The position numbers and the translations under genes were made by a program. Below, piece by piece: positions 6,235 to 13,739 of a stretch of DNA of 18,337 bases (position 1 is its first letter; each line of letters opens with the position of its first letter). This stretch comes from DATFLK01 sp035267815. Lineage in GTDB: Bacteria; Pseudomonadota; Zetaproteobacteria; Mariprofundales; Mariprofundaceae. The notes below the pieces were generated by a model that saw only the letters and a program-made list of their open reading frames with translations, ran no database searches and was not told the origin of the DNA. The DNA is taken from NCBI GenBank assembly GCA_035267815.1, contig DATFLK010000065.1:1-18337 (forward strand). The letters run 5' to 3'.

Positions 6235-9200
6235 ATGATCGGACGGATCATCACCGCATCGCTGAAAAACCGAGTTCTGGTCTTCATAGCCATGGCTCTG
6301 TTGATCGTGGGCGGCACCCTGGCGGTCAAGAATATCCCGCTGGATGCCATTCCGGATCTCTCGGATGTCCAAGTTATCGTGTTCACCCAATATCCGGGAC
6401 AGGCCCCCCAAGTGGTTGAGGATCAGGTCACCTATCCGCTCACGACAGCCATGCTCGCCGTACCGAAGGCCAAAGTGGTGCGAGGTTACTCTTTTTTCGG
6501 CCTCTCCTTCGTCTACATTATCTTCAAGGACGGCACGGACATGTATTGGGCCAGAAGCCGCGTGCTTGAATACCTCAACTACGCCGCCAAGCAGCTTCCC
6601 CGGGGTGTCACCCCCGCGCTCGGCCCCGATGCCACCGGTGTGGGATGGATCTACGAATATGCACTGGTCGACAAAAGCGGCAAGCACGACCTTTCCGAGC
6701 TTCGCTCCATCCAGGACTGGTACCTTCGCTACGGGCTGCAGACAGTGCCCGGCGTCTCGGAGGTCGCCAGTGTTGGCGGCTATGTGAAACAGTACCAGGT
6801 CGAGGTCAATCCCAACGCGCTGGCCTACTACAACATTCCTATCTCCAGAGTGAAACGCGCCATACGGCGCAGCAACAACAATGTCGGCGGCCGGCTGATC
6901 GAGATGTCGGAGAGCGAATTCATGGTTCGCGCACGGGGCTATATCAAATCGATCGAGGACATTGAGAACATCCCCATCGGCGCGGACAACAAGGGGACAC
7001 CGATCTTTGTAAAGAATGTAGCCGATGTCCACTTGGGACCAGAACTGCGACGCGGTCTGGCGGAGTTGAACGGCAATGGTGAAGTGGCCGGCGGTGTGGT
7101 GGTCATGCGTTACCACGAGAACGCACTCGCTACTATCGACAGGGTCAAGAAGAAGCTGGCTGAACTGAAGGCGGGACTTCCAGACGGCGTAGAGATCGTT
7201 CCGACCTACGACCGTAGCAGTTTGATCAAGCGTGCGGTGAGCAACCTCAAAGACAAACTGATCGAGGAATTCATCGTTATCTCGCTGGTCTGCATCCTCT
7301 TCCTGCTGCATGCCCGGTCCGCACTGGTCGCCATCATCACGCTTCCACTGGGCGTGCTGATAGCCTTCATCCTGATGAAGTGGCAGGGTCTAGGGGCCAA
7401 TATCATGAGTCTTGGCGGCATCGCAATCGCATTGGGCGCGATGGTGGACGGCGCCATCGTCATGATCGAGAACGCCCACAAGCATCTTGAGCAGGCCGGT
7501 CGAGAAAAGGGTGACCCACTCGACTCAAACGAGCGTTGGATGGCCATCGGCACGGCGGCTAGGGAGGTGGGCCCGGCCCTCTTCTTCTCTCTACTGATCA
7601 TCACGGCGTCATTCCTGCCTGTCTTCACTCTGCAGGCACAGGAGGGAAGACTGTTCTCGCCACTGGCATTCACCAAAACCTATTCGATGGGTGCCGCAGC
7701 AATTCTTGCCGTGACGCTGGTACCTGTTCTGATGGGCTATTTTATTCGCGGTCGAATCATGCCGGAAGCGAGAAATCCGGTGAATCGCTGGCTGGTTATG
7801 CTGCATCGACCTGTCCTGAACACTGTGCTCAAGGGAAAATGGATCTCGCTTGGCGTGGCTATGGCGATCCTTGTTAGTGCGCTCTATCCCATCTCTAGAA
7901 CCGGCGGTGAATTCATGCCGCCACTGGACGAGGGGGATATCCTCTACATGCCGACCACTCTTCCCGGCATCTCGATCACCAAGGCCAAGGAACTGCTGCA
8001 ACAGACCGATCGCATCCTACGGACCTTCCCTGAGGTGGAGAGCGTGTTCGGTAAGGCCGGGCGCGCCGATACCTCAACGGATCCCGCACCACTCTCGATG
8101 CTAGAGACCGTCATCCACCTGAAACCCCACAGTGAATGGCCGAATCCGGAGATGACCACCCGGCAACTGATGGACAAGATGGACAAGGCCATCCAGTTCC
8201 CGGGGCTCTCCAACTCGTGGAGCTATCCGATCAAGACACGCAATGACATGCTCTCGACCGGTATCAAGACACCGGTCGGCGTAAAGGTCTCGGGACCCGA
8301 TCTGGCTGTGTTACAACAGCTGACCCAAAAGATCGAAAGCATCCTCAAGAAGATGCCAGACACCCTGTCCGCCCTAGGCGACCGCTCTGTCGGCGGCCAC
8401 TACCTCGACATCGATATCAAACGGCGCGAAGCGGCTCGGTACGATCTGACCATTGGTGATGTCGAGGATGTCATTCAATCGGCTATCGGCGGTATGAACA
8501 TCACCCGTACTGTCGAGGGGCTGGAGCGCTATCCGGTCAACCTGCGCTATCCGCGTGCTTACCGGAATGATATCGACAGTCTGAAACGGGTACTGGTGCC
8601 CACTCCGACAGGGGTACAGATCCCTCTGGCTCAGGTGGCGGATATCCGACTTGAAAACGGACCACCATCGATCAAAAGCGAAGGTGCGCGTCCCAATTCG
8701 TGGATCAATGTCGACACCCGTAGTTCCGATATCGGTGGTTACGTGAAACGAGCCCAACAGGCTGTTACCAGACAGCTGGAGTTGCCGGCCGGTTATGCAA
8801 TCAGCTGGTCCGGTCAATTCGAGTATATGCAACGCGCCACCGCGCGGCTGAAGATCGTGATCCCGCTGACGCTGCTGACGATCTTCCTGCTGCTCTATTT
8901 CAACTTCCGTAATCTGATCACGCCACTTATCGTCATGCTCGCCGTACCATTCGGACTGGTCGGCGGTTTCTGGCTGCTCTGGTTGCTCGGTTTCAATATG
9001 TCGGTAGCCGTCGCTGTCGGCTTTATCGCTCTGGCCGGACTGGCAGTGGAAATAGGCGTGCTGGTACTCACCTTCATCGATCAGGAATTGGAAGCGTTGC
9101 GTAACGGGAAACAGACACGACTCTCTGCTGTCGACATCATGGAAGCGGTACGGAATGGCACCAGCCAGCGGGTTCGGCCGATCACCATGACGGCTGCCGC

Positions 9201-9420
9201 CGTGACGGCCGGCTTACTCCCCATTCTGTGGGGTTCAGGTACCGGCTCGGACGTCATGAAACGCATCGCCGCCCCCATGGTTGGCGGGATGGTCACCACC
9301 ACCCTTCTGTCTCTGTTGGTCCTGCCGCTGATCTATGCCATGGTTCTACAATGGCAGGCGAGACGATGCAGAGATATTCCGGCACGCGCGGAAATCAATC
9401 ATTCGGATAAGAGGGAGTAG
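6235..9420 (+). CDS. cusA: CusA-like copper/silver RND efflux pump
   Basis: Inner-membrane proton-driven pump of the heavy-metal RND family (HME-RND), exporting Cu(I)/Ag(I) through CusB and CusC. The 1061-residue length and organisation are typical: TM1 at about 13-32 (VLVFIAMALLIVGGTLA), two large periplasmic loops, and TM clusters at about 340-530 and 870-1050. Asp405 lies in GAMVDGAIVMIENAHK, the transmembrane proton-relay motif. Met572 (ILYMPTT), Met622 (PLSMLETV) and Met672 (NDMLSTG) correspond to the E. coli CusA Met573, Met623 and Met672 triad, which supports Cu/Ag rather than Zn/Co/Cd as substrate. AGGA lies nine bases before the ATG. The gene starts 42 bases after cusB and ends five bases before the ATPase gene. 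Confidence 0.96.
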   Translation: MIGRIITASLKNRVLVFIAMALLIVGGTLAVKNIPLDAIPDLSDVQVIVFTQYPGQAPQVVEDQVTYPLTTAMLAVPKAKVVRGYSFFGLSFVYIIFKDGTDMYWARSRVLEYLNYAAKQLPRGVTPALGPDATGVGWIYEYALVDKSGKHDLSELRSIQDWYLRYGLQTVPGVSEVASVGGYVKQYQVEVNPNALAYYNIPISRVKRAIRRSNNNVGGRLIEMSESEFMVRARGYIKSIEDIENIPIGADNKGTPIFVKNVADVHLGPELRRGLAELNGNGEVAGGVVVMRYHENALATIDRVKKKLAELKAGLPDGVEIVPTYDRSSLIKRAVSNLKDKLIEEFIVISLVCILFLLHARSALVAIITLPLGVLIAFILMKWQGLGANIMSLGGIAIALGAMVDGAIVMIENAHKHLEQAGREKGDPLDSNERWMAIGTAAREVGPALFFSLLIITASFLPVFTLQAQEGRLFSPLAFTKTYSMGAAAILAVTLVPVLMGYFIRGRIMPEARNPVNRWLVMLHRPVLNTVLKGKWISLGVAMAILVSALYPISRTGGEFMPPLDEGDILYMPTTLPGISITKAKELLQQTDRILRTFPEVESVFGKAGRADTSTDPAPLSMLETVIHLKPHSEWPNPEMTTRQLMDKMDKAIQFPGLSNSWSYPIKTRNDMLSTGIKTPVGVKVSGPDLAVLQQLTQKIESILKKMPDTLSALGDRSVGGHYLDIDIKRREAARYDLTIGDVEDVIQSAIGGMNITRTVEGLERYPVNLRYPRAYRNDIDSLKRVLVPTPTGVQIPLAQVADIRLENGPPSIKSEGARPNSWINVDTRSSDIGGYVKRAQQAVTRQLELPAGYAISWSGQFEYMQRATARLKIVIPLTLLTIFLLLYFNFRNLITPLIVMLAVPFGLVGGFWLLWLLGFNMSVAVAVGFIALAGLAVEIGVLVLTFIDQELEALRNGKQTRLSAVDIMEAVRNGTSQRVRPITMTAAAVTAGLLPILWGSGTGSDVMKRIAAPMVGGMVTTTLLSLLVLPLIYAMVLQWQARRCRDIPARAEINHSDKRE

Positions 9421-9425
9421 ATAAC

Positions 9426-11984
9426 ATGCAGGATCCCGTTTGCGGTATGGAGGTTATGGCGGACAGTCCGCATGAGCGGACATTCCGCGGTACCGATTTC
9501 CGTTTCTGCAGCGAACACTGCCTGAAGAAGTTCAACGAAAGCCCTGTCACGTATTTAGGCGACGACTGTGCCATCGATCCGGTGTGCGGCATGCTGGTAC
9601 CTCACACATCGACCAACCATCTTGAACACGACGGCAAGGATGTCTACTTCTGCAGCCGGCACTGTGTGGAGAAGTTCGAGGCCGATCCGGCAGCATTCCC
9701 TGAAAGGGACGAGGCGAGCGAATCCACCACTCCCGAACCGGTCACAGCCGAGAACCGGGATGAAACCTACTTCTGTCCGATGTGTCCGGGACAGGAGCAG
9801 CAGGGACCGGGAATCTGCAAGGTCTGCGGCATGGCACTAGAACCGAAGGGAGCACCGGCCCTTCCGGAGAAAACAGAATACTTCTGTCCGATGCACCCGG
9901 AGGTGATCAGCGACGAACCGGGCAACTGCCCGAAATGCGGCATGGCCCTGGAGCCACGCACCGTGGTCGTCGATGAGAAGAACGAAGAGCTTGACGATAT
10001 GACCCGCCGCTTCTGGATTAGTACCGCACTGGCTCTGCCAGTCTTCGCGCTAGCCATGGTCGCCGATCTGGCGCCTAACTGGCTTCCGGCTTCACTCTCC
10101 ATGGGCACGGTGCAGTGGGCCGAGTTCGTGCTGGCCACACCAGTAGTATTGTGGGGCGGTTGGCCTTTCTTCGAACGTTTCTGGTTGTCGATCAAGACAT
10201 GGAATCTGAACATGTTCACGCTGATCGGACTCGGCGTAGCGGTCGCCTGGAGCTACAGCGTAGTCGCCCTGCTCACACCAAGCATCTTTCCACCGATCAT
10301 GCAGACAGAGAGCGGTCACGTACATGTCTACTTCGAGGCTGCAGCTGTTATCACGGCGCTGGTCCTGCTCGGTCAGGTGCTTGAACTCAGGGCCCGCTCA
10401 CGTACCAACGAAGCCATCAAACTACTCCTCGGCATGGCTCCGAAGACGGCACGGCGTATCGCTGACGACGGTTCCGAAGCGGATGTGCCATTGGAAGAGG
10501 TACAGGTCGGCGACAGGCTGCGTGTACGTCCAGGGGAGAAGGTGCCGGTTGATGGCGAGGTGGTCGAGGGCGAGAGCCATGTCGACGAATCGATGGTCAC
10601 CGGCGAACCTATTCCAGTCGGCAAAGCGGCAGGTGACAAACTGATCGGCGCTACTGTCAATGGCACCGGCAGCCTGGTGATGCGGGCCGAAAAGGTCGGT
10701 ACGGACACCTTGCTCTCGCAGATCATCAACATGGTGGCCGAGGCGCAACGCTCGCGCGCCCCGATCCAGAAACTGGCCGATACCGTAGCGGGATACTTCG
10801 TTCCGACTGTCGTAAGTGTGGCGGTTATCGCCTTTATCGCATGGTTCGTCATCGGCCCGGAACCGAGACTGGCACACGCCATCGTCAATGCCGTGGCAGT
10901 GCTGATCATCGCCTGTCCCTGCGCTCTGGGACTGGCCACGCCGATCTCGATCATGGTCGGTACCGGTCGCGGTGCGACGGCTGGCGTGCTCATCAAAAAT
11001 GCCGAATCACTCGAGATCATGGAGAAGGTCGACACCATCGTGGTGGACAAGACCGGCACACTAACTGAAGGACATCCGGAACTGACCTCGGTGACTCCGG
11101 TAGGCGACACCGATGCCGACAACGCACTGCGTATCGCCGCCAGTCTGGAGCGGTCCAGCGAACATCCGCTGGCCGCCGCCATCGTGCGCGGTGCCGAAGA
11201 GAAAGAGCTGAAGCTAACTAGCACCACCGGCTTCGCCTCGATCACCGGTAAAGGTGTATCGGCAAACGTGGACGGCAAACGGGTATTGCTCGGTAACACG
11301 GCACTGATGCGGGACGAGAAGATCGATCTCGGTGAGACGCAGAGCCAGGCTGATGCACGCCGTGACGAGGGCGAGACAGTAATGCTGATGGCCGTGGACG
11401 GCAAACTGACAGCCCTGATCGGTGTATCCGATCCGATCAAGAAAAGCACCGCAGCAGCTGTGAGCGATCTGCATCACGAAGGAATCTCGGTGGTCATGTT
11501 GACGGGAGACAGCCGGAAAACGGCTGCATCCGTGGCAGAGCGGCTTGGTATTGACCGTTTCGAGGCAGAGGTACTGCCCAGACAAAAGGCTGAAGTGATC
11601 AAAGAACTGCAAAACGAGGGGCGAACGGTCGCCATGGCCGGTGATGGCATCAACGATGCCCCGGCACTTGCACAGGCACACGTCGGTATCGCCATGGGTA
11701 CCGGCACCGATGTCGCGATGGAATCTGCCGGCGTGACCTTGGTCAAGGGCGAACTGACCGGTATCGTGCGCGCAATCCGCCTCTCCCGTGCCACCATGCG
11801 CAACATCCGCCAGAATCTCTTCTTCGCCTTTATCTACAATTCGGCCGGCGTACCAATTGCAGCGGGTGTCCTCTACCCCTTCTTCGGAATCCTGCTCTCG
11901 CCAATTATTGCTGCTGCCGCCATGAGCTTCAGCTCGGTCTCCGTCATTACCAACGCCCTGCGACTGAAGCAGGCCAAACTGTAG
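9426..11984 (+). CDS. P1B-type copper-translocating ATPase with two YHS and two HMBD domains
   Basis: Cytoplasmic-membrane ATPase moving Cu(I)/Ag(I) out of the cytoplasm. The 852-residue protein has no CxxC HMA domain. Instead it has YHS domains at 1-44 (DPVCGM, FCSEHCLKKF) and 50-91 (DPVCGM, FCSRHCVEKF), then HMBD zinc-ribbon-like motifs at 114-140 (YFCPMCPG, CKVCGM) and 150-178 (YFCPMHPE, CPKCGM). The first HMBD has Cys120 where His is usual. The catalytic core is complete: actuator loop VTGEP, Cys497-Pro-Cys499 in the membrane, phosphorylated Asp541 (DKTGTLT), His580-Pro, Asp740 (GDGINDAP) and a late AMSFSSVSV helix typical of the copper subgroup. A GAGGGAG ribosome site precedes the ATG. 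It is the last gene of the cluster, and would feed periplasmic metal to CusCBA. Confidence 0.95.
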   Translation: MQDPVCGMEVMADSPHERTFRGTDFRFCSEHCLKKFNESPVTYLGDDCAIDPVCGMLVPHTSTNHLEHDGKDVYFCSRHCVEKFEADPAAFPERDEASESTTPEPVTAENRDETYFCPMCPGQEQQGPGICKVCGMALEPKGAPALPEKTEYFCPMHPEVISDEPGNCPKCGMALEPRTVVVDEKNEELDDMTRRFWISTALALPVFALAMVADLAPNWLPASLSMGTVQWAEFVLATPVVLWGGWPFFERFWLSIKTWNLNMFTLIGLGVAVAWSYSVVALLTPSIFPPIMQTESGHVHVYFEAAAVITALVLLGQVLELRARSRTNEAIKLLLGMAPKTARRIADDGSEADVPLEEVQVGDRLRVRPGEKVPVDGEVVEGESHVDESMVTGEPIPVGKAAGDKLIGATVNGTGSLVMRAEKVGTDTLLSQIINMVAEAQRSRAPIQKLADTVAGYFVPTVVSVAVIAFIAWFVIGPEPRLAHAIVNAVAVLIIACPCALGLATPISIMVGTGRGATAGVLIKNAESLEIMEKVDTIVVDKTGTLTEGHPELTSVTPVGDTDADNALRIAASLERSSEHPLAAAIVRGAEEKELKLTSTTGFASITGKGVSANVDGKRVLLGNTALMRDEKIDLGETQSQADARRDEGETVMLMAVDGKLTALIGVSDPIKKSTAAAVSDLHHEGISVVMLTGDSRKTAASVAERLGIDRFEAEVLPRQKAEVIKELQNEGRTVAMAGDGINDAPALAQAHVGIAMGTGTDVAMESAGVTLVKGELTGIVRAIRLSRATMRNIRQNLFFAFIYNSAGVPIAAGVLYPFFGILLSPIIAAAAMSFSSVSVITNALRLKQAKL

Positions 11985-12041
11985 TATCGTACCACCGCAG
12001 CAACAGGCACTTGCACTTGCACAAGAAATATGCATTAAGGC

Positions 12042-12053
12042 CCTCATATGAGG
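12042..12053. promoter_or_regulatory. 12-base perfect palindrome (CCTCATATGAGG)
   Basis: It lies in the AT-rich 216-base gap between the copper ATPase and the chemoreceptor-like gene and is framed by a wider ATTA...TAAT pair (12034-12037 and 12058-12061). It could be an operator or a small 3' hairpin of the copper transcript. There is no T tract, so it is not a standard terminator. Nothing else recognisable is in this gap except the candidate promoter downstream and a short GCACTT repeat near 12007-12020. Confidence 0.4.
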
Positions 12054-12104
12054 CAGGTAATTCGCAACATACAACAATTCACTCACATAAATAGACATAA
12101 GGTG

Positions 12105-12135
12105 TTGATTTATAAGTTATATATACCCATATAAA
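12105..12135 (+). promoter_or_regulatory. Candidate promoter of the MCP-tip/Cache gene
   Basis: TTGATT at 12105-12110 (four of six to -35 consensus) is followed by an AT-rich run with TATATA and CATATAAAAT about 17-19 bases downstream. It lies about 70-95 bases ahead of the ATG at 12201, in the most AT-rich stretch of the window. No single -10 box stands out, so the exact site is uncertain. Confidence 0.35.
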
Positions 12136-12200
12136 ATATCATACCTTGATGGCACTTCCATTGCTCTCCTTCTGAAAAGCCATTTCTGAAAGGAGAAGAT

Positions 12201-13244
12201 ATGGAAGCAGTGGAATACCTTCTCAAGGCAGCAGGCCATGTGGGGAATCTGACAAACAGCAAGATCGAACAGATACAAGGCATCATGCGACGTTCCCGGA
12301 CTCTAGCACTCAATGCCGCCATTGAATCAGCACGTGCCGGTACGGCGGGTCAGGGGTTTAGCGTTGTCGCCAACGAAATGAAAACGATCTCGGATGAGAT
12401 CACCGGACTCGCCTCTTCGCTACAGGGCGAACTGAAGGAACAACTGGAACAGCTTAACCACAACGCCTCGGTCGCCACCTCCGAACTGAGAAAAGTCCGG
12501 GGAGAACGGCTGGCCGACTTGGCACATAACGCAGTAGAGATCGCCGATCGCAACCTCTTCGAACGCACATGTGATGTGCGCTGGTGGGCAACCGACCCGG
12601 CCGTCTGGGAGTGCGCCGCCGACCCTCATTCGAAGGCCAAGCAGGAGCATGCATCACACCGCCTAGGCGTAATCCTAGGATCCTACACAGTCTATCTCGA
12701 TCTCTGGATCGCTGATACCAATGGAAAGGTGATCTCCAACGGGCGCCCCTCGCGCTATTCAAATGTGACCGGACGGGATGTGTCACGAACGCAATGGTTC
12801 CAGGAAGCCATTTCCACACAGGACGGAACGGAATTCACCGTCGCCGACATCTCGCGCGAACCGGCTCTCGATAATGCAATGACAGCCACCTATTCGACTG
12901 CCATCCGTGCCGGTGGCGATACGAACGGAGGGGTGATCGGCGTACTCGGCATCTTTTTCGACTGGAGCTCCCAGGCAAAGGATATCGTCAGAGGCATTCG
13001 CCTCAGTCCTGAGGAGTGGGAGAGGACTCGTTGCCTGCTTATCGATTCAAAGCATCGCATCATCGCTTCCAGCGATGGCAATGGCATCCTCTCCGATCAC
13101 TTCCCACTTGATGTCAGCCGCGGCACACAGGGACATTACACCATCGATGATCAGGTTCTGATCGGTTACGCCCTGACACCCGGATACGAGACATATAAAG
13201 GACTCGGCTGGTATGGCGTGATTACGCAGTGGGAAGAAACATAG
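12201..13244 (+). CDS. Soluble chemoreceptor-signalling-tip/Cache-domain protein
   Basis: A 347-residue protein without a signal peptide or membrane segment, so predicted cytoplasmic. Residues 1-110 resemble a shortened methyl-accepting chemotaxis signalling domain. The tip is at about 31-64 (RSRTLALNAAIESARAG, then GFSVVANEMKTIS), where the ALNAAIE-ARAG core contacts CheA/CheW in true receptors. A linker (ADRNLFERTCDVRWWATD, about 115-132) leads to a Cache-type sensor at about 150-345, with YLDLWIADTNGKVISNGRP, WFQEAI, and a second repeat (CLLIDSKHRIIASS). This is the reverse of classical receptors, where the sensor comes first and is periplasmic. AAGGAG lies five bases before the ATG. No chemotaxis genes are nearby. 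Ligand and output partner are unknown; it may signal to CheA/CheW or use the tip as a dimerisation module. Confidence 0.82.
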   Translation: MEAVEYLLKAAGHVGNLTNSKIEQIQGIMRRSRTLALNAAIESARAGTAGQGFSVVANEMKTISDEITGLASSLQGELKEQLEQLNHNASVATSELRKVRGERLADLAHNAVEIADRNLFERTCDVRWWATDPAVWECAADPHSKAKQEHASHRLGVILGSYTVYLDLWIADTNGKVISNGRPSRYSNVTGRDVSRTQWFQEAISTQDGTEFTVADISREPALDNAMTATYSTAIRAGGDTNGGVIGVLGIFFDWSSQAKDIVRGIRLSPEEWERTRCLLIDSKHRIIASSDGNGILSDHFPLDVSRGTQGHYTIDDQVLIGYALTPGYETYKGLGWYGVITQWEET

Positions 13245-13248
13245 ATCA

Positions 13249-13272
13249 ATCGATAGCGGCTGTCCTATCGAT
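13249..13272. terminator. Inverted repeat between convergent genes
   Basis: Perfect 8-base arms (ATCGATAG and CTATCGAT) flank an 8-base loop, five bases after the stop of the Cache gene and 28 bases before the stop of the AhpD-like gene on the other strand. The location fits a shared 3' hairpin, but neither strand has a T tract after it, so factor-independent termination is doubtful. Confidence 0.4.
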
Positions 13273-13299
13273 CGTACATCTCCTGATAATCGATCAGCC

Positions 13300-13653
13300 T
13301 TACTGCTCTACGGCCAGCTCCTCGAATGCACGCATTGCCTCGGCGGCATACATCAAGGAAGGACCACCGCCCATATAGATGGCCACACCAAGCGCCTCCT
13401 CGAATTCTTCGCGCGAGACGTCCAGTGACAACAACGCCTTGGTATGAAAACCGATGCACCCCTTGCAGTGCGTGGCCACACCAATGGCCAGGGCCATCAA
13501 CTCCTTCTGTTTCCTCTCCAGCACACCATCCGCCATGGCAGCACTGGCCATCGCCGAGAAACCCTGCATCACATCTGGCTTATCCCTGCGCAAATCACTG
13601 ATCGCATGGGAAAGGTTCCGGGTCAGCTCTCTGTATTCGTTACCATCACGCAT
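13300..13653 (-). CDS. AhpD-like/carboxymuconolactone decarboxylase family protein with CxxC
   Basis: A 117-residue single-domain member of the carboxymuconolactone decarboxylase/AhpD-like superfamily. The active motif is Cys63-Lys-Gly-Cys66 with His70 (HCKGCIGFHTK), the redox-active pattern of AhpD-type alkylhydroperoxidases. The Glu51 region (ERKQKELMALAIGVA) precedes it as usual, and YMGGGPSLMYAAEA is the family's C-terminal helix. The ATG at 13653 has GGAGGAGG seven bases upstream; a longer frame opening at 13740 would overlap the end of the SQR gene and lacks a ribosome site. It follows SQR on the same strand after 86 bases containing a strong hairpin. The position suggests thiol or persulfide redox handling beside sulfide oxidation, which is inference; no AhpC partner is visible. 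Confidence 0.9.
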   Translation of the reverse strand: MRDGNEYRELTRNLSHAISDLRRDKPDVMQGFSAMASAAMADGVLERKQKELMALAIGVATHCKGCIGFHTKALLSLDVSREEFEEALGVAIYMGGGPSLMYAAEAMRAFEELAVEQ

Positions 13654-13699
13654 CGAAATGCCTCCTCCGGACTCATGAAAGTCGTACACGTTTATGTAT

Positions 13700-13729
13700 G
13701 GAGCAGGGCGCAAGACAGCGCCCCGCTCC
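13700..13729 (-). repeat. Strong intercistronic hairpin between SQR and AhpD genes
   Basis: A 12-base stem with one mismatch (GGAGCAGGGCGC pairing with GCGCCCCGCTCC) and a 6-base loop begins about ten bases after the SQR stop. There is no T tract on the minus strand after it. It may act as an mRNA-stabilising or attenuating element that sets SQR and AhpD levels apart; it is not a standard terminator. Confidence 0.5.
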
Positions 13730-13739
13730 GCAACATGCA

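Noticed and set aside
6211..7311. Open frame of 366 codons antisense to the start of cusA
   Set aside because: Composition typical of an antisense shadow and it fully overlaps conserved CusA sequence.
10373..11449. Long Ser-rich open frame on the minus strand inside the copper ATPase gene
   Set aside because: Low-complexity shadow of a well-supported P-type ATPase with intact catalytic motifs; no ribosome site.
12001..12020. GCACTT short tandem repeat
   Set aside because: Only about two copies; too short to call a repeat array or iteron.
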